Positions 51,524 through 61,291 are shown, counted from the stretch's first letter. The stretch: 64,000 nt of DNA from Frankia sp. AgB1.9 (GCF_016786355.1 NZ_JADWYX010000004.1:1-64000); one strand, 5' to 3'. The notes: generated from the sequence alone by a model not told the origin. Made by a program: numbers and translations.

Positions 51524-52497
51524 CGCCGGTGCCGGCCGAGGCCGGCTCCCCCGTCTCCCGCCGCCCGGGAGAGCACCGCTCGCTGCCGGTACCCGACGGT
51601 CTCGACGGGCTGCGCCTCGACGCAGCGATCGCGCGGATGTTCGGACTGTCCCGTACCGTCGCCGCCGCGCTGGTCGACGACGGTCAGGTCAGCGTGGACG
51701 GAACCGCGCCCGGCCGGTCCGACCGCGTGCGCGGCGGCGCGTGGCTGGACGTCGAGCTGCCGCCCTCGCCGCGCCCGGTCACCGAGGTGATCGCGACTCC
51801 CGTCGACGGCCTGACGATCGTGCACGACGACGACGACCTCGTCGTCATCGACAAACCCGTCGGAGTGGCGGCGCACCCGGCGCCCGGCTACACCGGGCCG
51901 ACCGTGATCGGCGCGCTCGCCGCCGCTGGTTACCGGATCGCCACCTCCGGGGCGGCCGAGCGGCAGGGCGTCGTGCATCGGCTCGACGTCGGCACCACCG
52001 GGGTGATGGTGGTCGCGAAGAGCGAGTCGGGCTACGCGGCGCTCAAGCGGGCGTTCCGCGAACGTGAGGTCGACAAGCGCTACCGGGCGGTCGTCCAGGG
52101 CCACCCCGACCCGCTGCGTGGCACCGTGGACGCCCCGATCGACCGGCACCCGCGCAAGCCGGGCCTGTTCGCCGTCGTCGCCGACGGGAAGCCCAGCGTC
52201 ACCCACTACGACCTCGATGAGGCGTTCCGCGCCGCGTCGCTGCTCGAGGTCCGGCTGGAGACCGGCCGCACCCACCAGATCCGGGTGCACATGTCCGCGT
52301 TGCGCCATCCCTGCGTCGGTGACCTGGCCTACGGCGCCGATCCGACCCTGGCCGAGAAGCTCGGCCTGCGCCGCCAGTGGCTGCACGCCTTCCAGCTGTC
52401 CTTCGAACATCCGGCGGACGGCCGGCTGGTCACCTTCACCAGCCCCGACCCGCCTGATCTCGCCGAGGCGCTGGAGCGGCTCCGGGCGATGTCGTGA
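51520..52497 (+). CDS. rluD: RluA-family 23S rRNA pseudouridine synthase
   Basis: This is 325 residues, starting in overlap with lspA. An S4 domain (about 25-85, [20 protein letters not shown] then [11 protein letters not shown]) precedes the catalytic domain with [18 protein letters not shown], where Asp of HRLD is the nucleophile, and the late motif [20 protein letters not shown]. It isomerises uridines in 23S rRNA. The symbol rluD is by best fit; RluC/RluA-type specificity cannot be excluded. Confidence 0.92.
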   Translation: MTPVPAEAGSPVSRRPGEHRSLPVPDGLDGLRLDAAIARMFGLSRTVAAALVDDGQVSVDGTAPGRSDRVRGGAWLDVELPPSPRPVTEVIATPVDGLTIVHDDDDLVVIDKPVGVAAHPAPGYTGPTVIGALAAAGYRIATSGAAERQGVVHRLDVGTTGVMVVAKSESGYAALKRAFREREVDKRYRAVVQGHPDPLRGTVDAPIDRHPRKPGLFAVVADGKPSVTHYDLDEAFRAASLLEVRLETGRTHQIRVHMSALRHPCVGDLAYGADPTLAEKLGLRRQWLHAFQLSFEHPADGRLVTFTSPDPPDLAEALERLRAMS

Positions 52498-53573
52498 GCC
52501 CGCTGCCGCCCCGCTTCCCTGGGCGCTCGGCCGCGCGTGAGGTTGTGGGCGCGGCCCGCCAGGCCGGCATCCGGGCGGCGGTCGAGGTCGCCACCGCCGG
52601 CGGCGCTCGGCTCGCACGGGCGGCCGACCACGCGGGGCCGTTGCTCGACCAGCTTGACGACACCCTGCTCCCGGCGACAGGCGACGCCCTGGAGGTGGTC
52701 GCCGGCGGCGCCGCCGCGACCAGCCGGGCCGTGGCGACCCGGCTCCTGCGCTTAGCCGTCCGGGTTCGGCTGCTCTCGTCCCCCAGCCCGGCGGACGGCG
52801 TCCCCTACGCCACGCTGGGCACCGGCGGCGGGGTCGCCGCGGCCTCAGGCCCGGCCGGGGTCATGCCGGTCGGACGGGCGATGTTGGAGCGGGGCGCGCG
52901 GATCGCGGTGCTCGGCCTGGTCGCGATGATCGTGCTGAGCACGGCGGCCGCGCTGCTGCTGCCCGGGGTCAGCGGCCAGCCGGTCGTGGAGCCGGTCACC
53001 TCCGGCCCGCCGCCGGGCGGTGGGCGGGCGGCCGCGCCACCGCCGGCCTTCACCCCGAGCGTCACCATCGGCCCGTTCGCGGGCGACTCGACGGCCGCCT
53101 ACATCGGGATCGCGGACCGCGAGCTGACCCAGCAGGCCCAGGCCGCCCCCGACGCCGAGCTGCTCGCTGTGGTGGACCTGAGCGGGTTTCGGTCCCCGCA
53201 GGCCCTGCATGCCCTGCTCAGCGACTACCGCGTGACCCAGGTCTTCTTCACCGTCCCGGGCAGCGGCGGGGTCTATCAGGCGGCGGTCCGCGACCCGCTG
53301 GCGGACGTGCTGGCCGCGTTCGACGCCCAGGCCGCCGGCGCGGCCGGACGGGCCGCGACCACCGCCGACGCGGCCACCCGCAGGCGTGACCAGTCCGAGG
53401 CGACCGCGCTGCGCGCCCACTGCGACTGCGCCTTCGCCGCCGTCATCCGGACCCCGGCGGTTCGGCTCATCGAACTGCGGGCGAACCCGGCTGTCCGGGT
53501 CATCGACGCCGCCCCGCCCGGAGCCGTGGAAAGCACGGTCCGCTTCATCCCCCTCGCCCCCGACCAGCAGTAG
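52494..53573 (+). CDS. Membrane-anchored protein of unknown function in the lspA-rluD operon
   Basis: This is 359 residues, starting with GTG in overlap with the rluD-like stop. The N-terminal 125 residues are cytoplasmic and Ala-rich. One TM helix ([20 protein letters not shown]) precedes a Pro/Gly linker and an outer domain: [40 protein letters not shown], and a Cys pair in [16 protein letters not shown] do not recognise the family. It is probably a cell-envelope protein, linked to lspA only by operon position. Confidence 0.6.
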   Translation: MSPLPPRFPGRSAAREVVGAARQAGIRAAVEVATAGGARLARAADHAGPLLDQLDDTLLPATGDALEVVAGGAAATSRAVATRLLRLAVRVRLLSSPSPADGVPYATLGTGGGVAAASGPAGVMPVGRAMLERGARIAVLGLVAMIVLSTAAALLLPGVSGQPVVEPVTSGPPPGGGRAAAPPPAFTPSVTIGPFAGDSTAAYIGIADRELTQQAQAAPDAELLAVVDLSGFRSPQALHALLSDYRVTQVFFTVPGSGGVYQAAVRDPLADVLAAFDAQAAGAAGRAATTADAATRRRDQSEATALRAHCDCAFAAVIRTPAVRLIELRANPAVRVIDAAPPGAVESTVRFIPLAPDQQ

Positions 53574-53648
53574 ACCAGCGCCAGGCCAGCCGCCTCAGGG
53601 TCGAAACGGCGCCACGAGCCCGAAGACCGCGGGCGTGACCCCAGGGAT

Positions 53649-53825
53649 TCAGCCGACGGACCCGCCAGGACCGCGGCGGGCCCGGCGGGCGGCGCCGAGA
53701 GGCAGCATCCCCGCGGCGAAGAGAGTCAACGCCAGGGACGCATAGACGCAGGCGGTCGGTCCGAAGGCACCGGCCACCCACAGCACGGCCGCGACCGCCA
53801 GCAACCCGCCACTAAGGATGATCAT
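53649..53825 (-). CDS. Small membrane protein (58 residues)
   Basis: ATG 53825 has AGGAGAGG about 7 nt upstream. The protein has two hydrophobic stretches, IILSGGLLAVAAVLWVAGAF and CVYASLALTLFAAGMLPLG, and a basic C-terminus RRARRGPGG. The good ribosome binding site and composition support a real gene. It lies upstream of nothing in its operon and after divIVA on the same strand. Function unknown. Confidence 0.6.
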   Translation of the reverse strand: MIILSGGLLAVAAVLWVAGAFGPTACVYASLALTLFAAGMLPLGAARRARRGPGGSVG

Positions 53826-53995
53826 CGCTCATCCTCTCCTCGGTCCCCCGCCACCTGGGCGCGGACCGGGTTCCGGAACGGCGGGACGGCACGATCGGTC
53901 GACCGCGAGCCGGCACGGGTACCGTGCCGGCCACGCATTCTCACCAGGCATGCTCACCGTCGGGCGAGAACTCCGCGCCGACGGTGAGCCTCGCG

Positions 53996-54934
53996 TCAGA
54001 AGTCCTGCATGCCGTTGTTGGCGCGCGGGTCGTGATCGGGGCGGCCGACGCCGTTCTGGACGCCCATCTGCCCGGGACCGGGCTGGTAGGCCCCGGCCGG
54101 CACACCGACGCCCGCGGGCTGCGGCTGCTGCTGGGCCCCCTGCGAGCCAGGGTTGAGACCTGGCCGCTGCGGGCCACCCGAGCCGACTGCCGGCTGGGTC
54201 GGCATGCCGTCGAGGTCGCGCAGCTGCATCTCCAGGTAGGCACGCAGCCGGGTGCGGTACTCACGCTCGAACGCGCGCAGCTGCTCGACCTGGCCCTCGA
54301 GGCGACGCTTGTCGTCCTCCAGGCCACCGAGCTGCTCGGCGACGTGCGCCCGCGCCTCGGCGAGGATGCGGTCCGCGTCCTGACGAGCCTCGCGGCGGGC
54401 ACGCTCGGACTCGGCACGCGCCTCCCGCACAGCCTCGTCGGCGGTCCGCTGAGCGAGCACCAGGGTACGGGCGACCCGCTGCTCGATCTCCGTGTCGATC
54501 GCCGCGTTGCCCGACGGGGCCTGCTGCTGCTGCGCCGCGGCCGCACGGGCACCGACCGCCGGGATCACCTGGGTCGCGCCGCCGGGAATCGGGACCGGGG
54601 ACGTCGACGGGCCACGAGCCGCGGCGGCCGCCGCCTGAGCCTGGGCCTGCTGGGCGGCTGCCTGCGCCTGGGCGGCGGCACGGCGTGCCTCCTCCACCTG
54701 GCGGCGCAGCTGCTGGTTCTCCTCGATGAGCTGAGGCGGCACGCCCGGGCCACCGCCGCCGGCGCGCCGGGCCTCGTCGAGCTGGCGGCGGACGTCGGCG
54801 TTCTCGTCCAGCAGCCGGGTCAGCTCAGCCTCGACCTCGTCGAGGAAGGTGTCAACCTCATCCTCGTTGTAGCCGGTCCGGAACCTCGTCGGGCTGAAGA
54901 CCTTGTTCTGGACATCCTGTGGTGTCAGCGCCAC
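53996..54934 (-). CDS. divIVA: DivIVA/Wag31 polar growth scaffold
   Basis: This is 312 residues from GTG 54934, with GGAGG just upstream. The conserved N-terminus reads MALTPQDVQNKVFSPTRFRT then GYNEDEVDTFLDEVEAELTR, the membrane-binding DivIVA domain. Coiled coils at about 55-105 and 145-240 flank a Gln/Ala-rich insert with no fixed structure. The C-terminal 65 residues are Pro/Gly/Gln-rich. In actinobacteria it marks cell poles and hyphal tips and recruits wall synthesis. It is the last gene of the minus-strand dcw run. Confidence 0.95.
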   Translation of the reverse strand: MALTPQDVQNKVFSPTRFRTGYNEDEVDTFLDEVEAELTRLLDENADVRRQLDEARRAGGGGPGVPPQLIEENQQLRRQVEEARRAAAQAQAAAQQAQAQAAAAAARGPSTSPVPIPGGATQVIPAVGARAAAAQQQQAPSGNAAIDTEIEQRVARTLVLAQRTADEAVREARAESERARREARQDADRILAEARAHVAEQLGGLEDDKRRLEGQVEQLRAFEREYRTRLRAYLEMQLRDLDGMPTQPAVGSGGPQRPGLNPGSQGAQQQPQPAGVGVPAGAYQPGPGQMGVQNGVGRPDHDPRANNGMQDF

Positions 54935-55027
54935 GTCGCCTCCTCATGCGGCATCGCCGCTCCCCGAAGAGAGGGCGGTCTACGGGCAGTCTCCCGCGCC
55001 CGTGTCGGCGGTGTGCACACGACCCCG

Positions 55028-55312
55028 TCACAACCTCGTCGCATAGCTCCGCAACACCACGATCACGATGAACAACAGCAGGAAACCGAGGTCGAAGGCA
55101 ACCGATCCGACGCGCAGCGGCGGGATGAAGCGCCGCAGCAGTCGCAACGGGGGGTCAGTCGCCGTGTACACGACCTCGCAGATCACGACCCACGGGCCGG
55201 TGGGTCGAAAGTTCCGACTCACCGACTGCAGCAGGTCGATGACCGCCCGCGCAATCAGAAGCAGAAGGTACACCAGCAGCACCCATGAGATGACAGCGCC
55301 CAGAGTGCTGAT
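55028..55312 (-). CDS. YggT-family membrane protein
   Basis: About 94 residues. Two TM blocks, AVISWVLLVYLLLLIARAVI and FDLGFLLLFIVIVVLRS, enclose the family loop SVSRNFRPTGPWVVICEVVY and PPLRLLRRFIPPLRVG. YggT sits next to sepF in many dcw clusters. No ATG/GTG start fits. An excellent Shine-Dalgarno (AAGGAGAGG, 55318-55326) points to an ATC codon at 55310-55312. TTG 55360 would add 16 residues but lacks a ribosome site. The start is therefore uncertain. Confidence 0.82.
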   Translation of the reverse strand: MSTLGAVISWVLLVYLLLLIARAVIDLLQSVSRNFRPTGPWVVICEVVYTATDPPLRLLRRFIPPLRVGSVAFDLGFLLLFIVIVVLRSYATRL

Positions 55313-55364
55313 GACTACCTCTCCTTGTTGGCGGGACGTCCTTGGCGGGTTAGACGCCAAGCCG

Positions 55365-55904
55365 TCAGGACTGGTTGTAGAAGCCACCCTCGGCGATACG
55401 CTGCCGGTCACTTTCGGTGACCTCGACGTTCGATGGAGTAAGCAGGAAGACCTTGTTGGTCACCCTCTCGATCCGCCCGTGCAACCCGAAGATCAGCCCG
55501 GCGGCGAAATCGATCATCCGCTTGGCCTCTACATCGTCCATCTCGGTGAGGTTCATGATGACGGGGGTGCCGTCCCTGAACTCCTCACCGATCTGACGGG
55601 CGTCATTGTAGCTCCGCGGCTGGAGCGTGGTGATCCGGTAAGGGGAGGGGTCCTCCACAGCAGCTACCCGTCGCATAGGAACCGCTCCAGCGGGACGCAG
55701 CGGCTCGACGGATGAGGAACGTCTGGCCATTGGCGGCGGCTCCTCTCGCGCGTCGATACGCCGCACCGTTCGGTCGAACGGGACGGGCTCGCGCACGTCC
55801 CGTCGGTCATCCTGACCGTCGTCCTCGTCGTCGAGGTAGTCGTACTCTTCGTCGTCCTCCTCGGCCAGACCGAGGTAGACCATCGCCCTGCGCCCGAGCC
55901 CCAT
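55365..55904 (-). CDS. sepF: SepF cell division protein
   Basis: This is 179 residues. The N-terminal amphipathic membrane anchor is [20 protein letters not shown], an acidic linker follows, and the SepF core at about 85-175 reads [60 protein letters not shown] then [11 protein letters not shown]. SepF tethers FtsZ to the membrane; actinobacteria lack FtsA, so it is the main anchor. It lies between yggS and yggT. Confidence 0.95.
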   Translation of the reverse strand: MGLGRRAMVYLGLAEEDDEEYDYLDDEDDGQDDRRDVREPVPFDRTVRRIDAREEPPPMARRSSSVEPLRPAGAVPMRRVAAVEDPSPYRITTLQPRSYNDARQIGEEFRDGTPVIMNLTEMDDVEAKRMIDFAAGLIFGLHGRIERVTNKVFLLTPSNVEVTESDRQRIAEGGFYNQS

Positions 55905-55913
55905 GGCGCGACT

Positions 55914-56810
55914 CTAAGGGACAGGAAGCCGCTCACCGAACAAAGCGGTCCCGATCCGTAGGTGTGTCGCGCCTTCGGCCACCGCCGCTTCCAGATCCCC
56001 TGACATTCCGGCACTGATGACGCGCGCGTCGGGATGGGTTTGGCGCAGCTTCTCGGCGACTTCCCGTAGCCGGGCGAAGGCTGGGCGTGGCGGTTGTCCT
56101 CGCGGAGCCACCGCCATCACTCCGGCTAGCCGCAGCCAGCCCGCCGCTGCGACAAGATCGGCCAAACCGGGGACATCCGCGGGCGCGGCGCCGCCCCGCC
56201 CGGCGTTCGGGGCACCGTTGGGCCCCGATTCGGGTCCGCCGGGGGACGTGTCGAGCGACACCTGCAGGCACACGGTCAGCTCGCGGCCCGCCGTCGCCGC
56301 CGCCCGGGCAAGGCTCGCGACGATTTCGGGCCGGTCCACGCACTGGACCCAGTCTGCCCATCGGGCCACCGCGTTCGCCTTGTTCCGCTGCAGCTGCCCG
56401 ACGTAATGCCAGATCGTCCGCTCTGCCGCACTTGTCCCCGCGTGACAGGAATCTCCCCCGCGAACGGAGTCCTCGGCCAGCCCGGACCCGGCGGCGACGC
56501 CGTTCACCCCGGCCGGGAGCAGGCCCAGCCGCGCGTGGACCTCGGCGACCTTGCGGGCGGCCTCCTGCTCACGGTTCTCGGCGAAGTGCGTCACCCCGAG
56601 CCCGCGCAGAACCACGACATCGGCGGCGGGCCAGGTCTTGCTCACGGCGACGAGGGTCAGCTCGGCCGGGTCGCGGCCGGCCGCGCGGGCCGCGGTGGCG
56701 ATCCGGTCCTGCACGTCGTCGAGGTTGGCCCGCAGCCTTGGCAGGTCGGCCCGCGGTCCGTCGTCGGATGTGTCCGCTGTGTCCGCGCCAGTCAGTTCGC
56801 CACCGTGCAT
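55914..56810 (-). CDS. YggS-type PLP homeostasis protein
   Basis: This is 298 residues from ATG 56810. The PLP Lys is in LTLVAVSKTWPAADVV, followed by HFAENREQEAARKV, WHYVGQLQRNKANAVARWAD, and the late motif ISAGMSGDLEAAVAEGATHL then RIGTALFG. It is longer than usual because of a Gly/Ser-rich insert between HARLGLLPAGVNG and TIWHYVGQ and an extra loop near GGPESGPNGAPNAGRGG. The protein buffers PLP in the cytoplasm. It follows pgeF in the dcw cluster. Confidence 0.93.
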   Translation of the reverse strand: MHGGELTGADTADTSDDGPRADLPRLRANLDDVQDRIATAARAAGRDPAELTLVAVSKTWPAADVVVLRGLGVTHFAENREQEAARKVAEVHARLGLLPAGVNGVAAGSGLAEDSVRGGDSCHAGTSAAERTIWHYVGQLQRNKANAVARWADWVQCVDRPEIVASLARAAATAGRELTVCLQVSLDTSPGGPESGPNGAPNAGRGGAAPADVPGLADLVAAAGWLRLAGVMAVAPRGQPPRPAFARLREVAEKLRQTHPDARVISAGMSGDLEAAVAEGATHLRIGTALFGERLPVP

Positions 56811-57004
56811 GTCCCTACTGACCGCCCTGGAGCCTTTCCCGTCAAGTCGACCGGTCCAGGCCGTGGGGCCGCGGCGCTTGACCGGCCGCGGCCGGCGGCC
56901 GGCGAGCCGCGCGCTCACAGCGTCTCGGGTTCGCTTCGTCGCCTCACTCACTCCGCGGCCGTCCTCGTACCTCGGACGACCACTCCACTCGCTCACTCCT
57001 GCGC

Positions 57005-57745
57005 TCACAGCCACGCGACACCGGCGAAACGGCCGGTGCGGCCGGCGTCGCGGCGATGCGAGAACAGCGCGGGGTCCTCCATGGTGCAGCGGTCGGAGAC
57101 CGTGATGTCGGTGACACCCAGGTCCCGCAGCTGCCCGGCGACGCCGGCGCGCAGGTCCAAAGCCGGGGTGCCGGCCCTGGTGGCGGTCGCCGTGCCCGGG
57201 ACGAGGGCCTCGACCTCGTCGCGCATCGCCGCCGGCACCTCGTAGCAGCGGCCGCACACCGACGGCCCGACCTCGACGTGGAGGTGCTCCGGCGCGGCGC
57301 CGAGGTCGGCCAGGGCGGCGACGGTCGCGGGCACCACGCCGGCGGCGAGCCCGGCCCGACCCGCGTGCGCGACGCCGACCGCGCCGGGAGCGGTGAACAC
57401 CACCGGCACGCAGTCCGCGACCAGCACCGTCAGCGCGAGGCCGGGAACGTCGGTGACCAGACCGTCCTCCCCGCGCGAGTCGGCGTCCCGCGCGGCCGCC
57501 CGTTCGGGCGCGGAGCCGAGGGCGCCGTCGCGAAACCAGTCCGCCCGGGTCCGCTCACTGAGCGTAACCACCACGGCGCCGTGGACCTGGCGCATGAAGC
57601 ACGCCGGCGCCCCGGTGATCTCGGCGAGCACGCGCCGGTTGGCCGCTACCGCCTCGGGATCGTCTCCGACGTGGGCGCCGAGGTTCAGCCCGGCATACGG
57701 GCCAGCGGACACGCCGCCGGAGCGGTCGGTGAACAGGAAGGGCAC
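57005..57745 (-). CDS. pgeF: PgeF/YfiH laccase-domain peptidoglycan editing factor
   Basis: This is 246 residues from GTG 57745, 3 bp after the ftsZ stop. Zn-site motifs are present: FMRQVHGAVVV (His), VLVADCVPVVF (Cys), VGVAHAGRAGLAAGVVPATV (His). GPSVCGRCYEVP and SHRRDAGRTGRFAGVAWL complete the family signature. The protein removes wrongly incorporated Ser/Gly residues from muropeptide precursors. It is co-transcribed with ftsZ as in other actinobacteria. Confidence 0.94.
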   Translation of the reverse strand: MPFLFTDRSGGVSAGPYAGLNLGAHVGDDPEAVAANRRVLAEITGAPACFMRQVHGAVVVTLSERTRADWFRDGALGSAPERAAARDADSRGEDGLVTDVPGLALTVLVADCVPVVFTAPGAVGVAHAGRAGLAAGVVPATVAALADLGAAPEHLHVEVGPSVCGRCYEVPAAMRDEVEALVPGTATATRAGTPALDLRAGVAGQLRDLGVTDITVSDRCTMEDPALFSHRRDAGRTGRFAGVAWL

Positions 57746-57748
57746 GGG

Positions 57749-59137
57749 TTACTTGAGGAAGTCCGGGACGTCCAGCTCGTCCTCGTCGTCGGCGATCGGC
57801 CGGACCGGCCGGCGCTGCGGCGGGTAGCTCGGCCGCGCCCCGGACCGCTGGTCGGGGCCGGACCCGTAGCCGCCGTCAGACCCGTACCCACCGGTTCCGG
57901 AGCCGTGGCCCTCGCCGTGCTGGGCGACGTACCGGTGCGGGGGCTCGTCCATCTCCGGCCGCGGGTCGAGCGGCTCCGGCACGTACTGGGCCGGCGTCGG
58001 CGCAGGAGCGGCCGGCGGCGGGCCCAACGGGGGCGGCGCATAGCTGGGCGTCGGCTGCGATCCGGGCGGCGGCGTGACGACCGGCGGGATCGCCGGCAGC
58101 ACGCCGGCCGGGACCGGCGTGGCGGCGGCGACAGCTGGCGGCGGGCTCGGGCGGGAGCGCTGCTGCGCCGCGCCCTTGGCCCGCCGGTCCGGCACGGTGT
58201 CGAAGCCGGCGGCGATCACCGTCACCCGGACCTCGTCACCCAGGGCATCGTCAATCACGGCACCGAAGATGATGTTCGCCTCGGGGTGGGCGGCGTCGGC
58301 GACCAGCTCGGCGGCGGCGTTGATCTCGAACAGGCCGAGGTCGGAGCCGCCGGAGATGTTGAGCAGCACGCCCTGGGCGCCGTCCATGCTGGCCTCGAGC
58401 AGCGGCGAGGCGATCGCCTGCTCGGCCGCGACGGTGGCCCGGTCGTCGCCGCGGGCCCGGCCGATGCCCATCAGGGCGGAGCCGGCGTGCGACATGACGG
58501 TCTTGACGTCCGCGAAGTCGAGGTTGATCAGGCCGGGGGTCGTGATCAGGTCGGTGATGCCCTGGACACCGGAGAGCAGGACCTGGTCGGCACTGCGGAA
58601 CGCGTCGAGGACGCTGATGTCGCGGTCGGTCATCGCCAGCAGCCGGTCGTTCGGGATGACGATGAGGGTGTCGACCTCGTTGCGCAGCGTGTCGATGCCC
58701 GTGTCGGCCTGGTTCGCCCGGCGGCGACCCTCGAACGTGAACGGGCGGGTGACCACACCGATCGTCAGAGCGCCCAGCGAGCGGGCCACGTTGGCCACCA
58801 CCGGCGCGCCGCCGGTGCCGGTGCCGCCGCCCTCGCCGGCCGTGACGAACACCATGTCGGCGCCCTTGAGGACTTCCTCGATCTCCTCGCGGTGGTCCTC
58901 GGCGGCCTGCCGGCCGACCTCGGGGTCGGCGCCGGCGCCGAGGCCCCGGGTGAGCTCGCGGCCGACGTCGAGCTTCACGTCGGCGTCGCTCATCAGCAGC
59001 GCCTGGGCGTCGGTGTTGATCGCGATGAACTCGACGCCCTTGAGACCGACCTCGATCATTCGGTTCACAGCGTTGACGCCACCGCCACCAATGCCGACAA
59101 CCTTGATGACCGCTAGGTAGTTCTGCGGGGCTGCCAT
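57749..59137 (-). CDS. ftsZ: FtsZ tubulin-like cell division GTPase
   Basis: This is 462 residues from ATG 59137. The GTP-binding G-box is [20 protein letters not shown] and the T7-loop region is [20 protein letters not shown]. After about residue 320 a long Pro/Gly/Tyr-rich linker of about 130 residues leads to the conserved tail [13 protein letters not shown] that binds SepF. It forms the division ring. It has its own upstream region (432 bp, divergent from murC) rather than following ftsQ. Confidence 0.97.
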   Translation of the reverse strand: MAAPQNYLAVIKVVGIGGGGVNAVNRMIEVGLKGVEFIAINTDAQALLMSDADVKLDVGRELTRGLGAGADPEVGRQAAEDHREEIEEVLKGADMVFVTAGEGGGTGTGGAPVVANVARSLGALTIGVVTRPFTFEGRRRANQADTGIDTLRNEVDTLIVIPNDRLLAMTDRDISVLDAFRSADQVLLSGVQGITDLITTPGLINLDFADVKTVMSHAGSALMGIGRARGDDRATVAAEQAIASPLLEASMDGAQGVLLNISGGSDLGLFEINAAAELVADAAHPEANIIFGAVIDDALGDEVRVTVIAAGFDTVPDRRAKGAAQQRSRPSPPPAVAAATPVPAGVLPAIPPVVTPPPGSQPTPSYAPPPLGPPPAAPAPTPAQYVPEPLDPRPEMDEPPHRYVAQHGEGHGSGTGGYGSDGGYGSGPDQRSGARPSYPPQRRPVRPIADDEDELDVPDFLK

Positions 59138-59570
59138 TGCGGGGTCGGTCCTCCAGCGGCGTCGGTGGGGCGGAACAACACCCGCCCGCGCCAGTACGTC
59201 CGTCTTAACGGCGCCGCCGGAGCGAGTCGGGAGAAGTAGCCGCCGAGCCTCAACCTTCACCGTGCACTAGACGGTTAGAGTTATGTCAACTTGCGACTGT
59301 GTTTGGACAGTAGGCATGGCGTCCGCATGGGTCAAGGAACCGCCCGGCGCGTCAACCCATGGAATTCTCCGTCCTCTTCGTCACAGTGCCGAGCGTTCCT
59401 TCCCGGCACGTCACTGTCGCCCCCGTACCGGCCCCCGCCAGCGACGACACGCGGGCGGGCCGGCCCCCCGCGTCGCGGCCCACTGACGATCGACACGAAG
59501 CCGAGCCCGTCCACCCCGCCCGGCCGTGCCAGCGCATAGGCGCGAGCCCCGGTGGTGTTCACTCACTCCC
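59138..59570. promoter_or_regulatory. ftsZ/murC divergent control region; no ftsQ
   Basis: On the minus strand TTGACATAACTCTAACC begins at 59289, resembling sequences I recall upstream of actinobacterial ftsZ. GTGCCG and CGGCAC form a short inverted repeat near 59390-59410. I searched both strands for an FtsQ-like POTRA/FtsQ frame and found none; the short frames here are low-complexity. Confidence 0.6.
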
Positions 59571-61145
59571 GTGAGCGCAGGAACAGGCGAGCAGACACCC
59601 CGACGTGTGCACTTCCTCGGCATCGGCGGCTCCGGCCTCGCCCCACTGGCCCGGATCGCCCTGGCGCGTGGCGCGAGCGTCTCGGGCAGCGACCAGGAGC
59701 CGTCCGACCGGGTCGAGGCCCTGCGCGCGCTGGGCGCCCGGGTCCGCACCGGCGCGCCGCCCGATCCGGCCGTCCTGGCCGCCGAACTGGTCGGCGTGGA
59801 CGTCGTCGTCGCCTCCAGCGCCCTGCCCGACGACCATCCGGAGATCGTCGCCGCCCAGGCGGCCGGCCTGCCCGTGCGCCGGCGGTCGGACTGGCTCCCG
59901 GAGCTGACCGATGGCTACCGGCTGGTCGCCGTCGCCGGCTCGCACGGCAAGACCACCACCTCGGCGATGCTCGCGGTCGCGCTGCGCGCCGCCGGCGCCG
60001 ACCCGACCGCCGTGATCGGCGGCGAGGTGCCGCAGCTCGGCGGCGGCGCGGTGGTCGGCCGGGGCGAGATCTTCGTGCTGGAGGCCGACGAGTACGGCGG
60101 CGCGTTCCGCGGGCTCGACCCGGCGCTCACGATCCTGACGAACGTCGAGTGGGAGCATCCGGACCTCTTCCCCGACGAGGCGGCTGTGCGCGCGGTCTTC
60201 GCCGCGTTCGCCGCTCGGGTGCGTCCCGGCGGCACGCTGGTCGCCTGCGGCGACGACCCGGGTGTCGCGGCCGTCCTCGGCACGCTGGCAGAGGGCTCCG
60301 GGGGCGGGCCACGGGTCGTCCGCTACGGCTTCGGGGACGGGCTCGGCTGGCGCGCGGTGGACGTCACGACCGGCCAGCCCGGCGCCCCCCGTGCGGCCTC
60401 GGCCCCGGCCCTGTCGTCCTCGGCCTCTGCCTTGCCCTTGTCGTCCTCGGCCTCGTCCTTGCCCGTCGGCGGAGGCGCCGCGGGCGGCCTCGACCGGGCC
60501 GCCGCCGGGCCGCCGGTGGTGACCGAGGCCACCGTGCTGCGGGACGGGGAGCCGGTTGGAACCCTGCGCCTCGCGCTACCCGGCCGGCACACCGTCCTGA
60601 ACGCGCTGGCGGTGCTCGCCACCGCCAGCGAGTTGGGCGTGCCGGTCGAGACGACACTCACCGCGCTGGCCGGCTACACCGGCGCCGCCCGGCGGTTCCA
60701 GCGGATCGGCGCCCGGGCGCTGCCCGGCCCGGGAGCGGTCGAGATCGTCGACGACTACGCCCACCACCCGACGGAGATCCGCGCCACGCTCGCCGCGGCG
60801 CGCCAGCAGGCGGCGGGCCGGCAGGTCTGGGCGGTACTCCAGCCGCACACCTACAGCCGGCTGGCCGCGTTGCTGGCCGACTTCGCCGTGGCGTTCGGCG
60901 ACGCCGACCGGCTCTACGTCACGGACATCTACGCCGCGCGGGAACGCGATGACCTCGGGGTGCACGCCTCCGACCTTGCCAAGCGGGTCCGGGTACCGAC
61001 GGAGACGAGCTACGTCGGCTGGGCCGAGCTGCCGGACCGCCTGGCCGCCGACCTGCCGGGCCACGACGTCCTGCTGCTGACGCTGGGCGCAGGCACCATC
61101 ACCGAGCTCGGACCCCGCCTGCTCGCGATGCGCCTGGACCGCTAG
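59571..61145 (+). CDS. murC: UDP-N-acetylmuramate-alanine ligase, inverted and divergent in type
   Basis: This is 524 residues from GTG 59571. N-terminal VHFLGIGGSGLAPLARIALA binds UDP-MurNAc, the ATP loop is VAGSHGKTTTSAML, then LEADEYGGAF, ILTNVEWEHPDLFPD and VEIVDDYAHHPTEI, with DRLYVTDIYAARERDDLG near the end. It joins L-Ala to UDP-MurNAc. Most actinobacterial MurC have EADESDGSF here; EADEY is a motif I associate with Chloroflexi-type MurC and Mpl. A roughly 45-residue Ala/Ser-rich insert lies at about 265-310. It is on the plus strand, opposite to the rest of the dcw cluster. Confidence 0.88.
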   Translation: MSAGTGEQTPRRVHFLGIGGSGLAPLARIALARGASVSGSDQEPSDRVEALRALGARVRTGAPPDPAVLAAELVGVDVVVASSALPDDHPEIVAAQAAGLPVRRRSDWLPELTDGYRLVAVAGSHGKTTTSAMLAVALRAAGADPTAVIGGEVPQLGGGAVVGRGEIFVLEADEYGGAFRGLDPALTILTNVEWEHPDLFPDEAAVRAVFAAFAARVRPGGTLVACGDDPGVAAVLGTLAEGSGGGPRVVRYGFGDGLGWRAVDVTTGQPGAPRAASAPALSSSASALPLSSSASSLPVGGGAAGGLDRAAAGPPVVTEATVLRDGEPVGTLRLALPGRHTVLNALAVLATASELGVPVETTLTALAGYTGAARRFQRIGARALPGPGAVEIVDDYAHHPTEIRATLAAARQQAAGRQVWAVLQPHTYSRLAALLADFAVAFGDADRLYVTDIYAARERDDLGVHASDLAKRVRVPTETSYVGWAELPDRLAADLPGHDVLLLTLGAGTITELGPRLLAMRLDR

Positions 61146-61184
61146 GCCGCCCCCGCCGAGGGTCGTCCGCGTCGTCCCCCAGGC

Positions 61185-61262
61185 CGTGATCGCGAGTTCG
61201 GCCCTGGAACGGTTGCGATGCGGCGCGATTCACGACCACTGGAGGGCGAAGACGGCGATCAC
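61185..61262. repeat. Dispersed imperfect palindromic repeat, copy C
   Basis: The left arm reads GTGATCGCGAGTTCGGCCCT. On the minus strand the right arm reads GTGATCGCCGTCTTCGCCCT then CCAGTGGTCGTGAATCGC. The right arm matches the left arm of copy A closely. It lies between the convergent murC and murG genes. Confidence 0.75.
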
Positions 61263-61291
61263 TACGCCGGCCGACCGGGGGCCCGGCTGGC

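Noticed and set aside
57056-59116. Long plus-strand frame antisense to pgeF and ftsZ
   Set aside because: Shadow of conserved genes with no domain-like sequence.
59291-59574. Short frames as a possible ftsQ remnant
   Set aside because: No hydrophobic anchor, POTRA or FtsQ motif on either strand.
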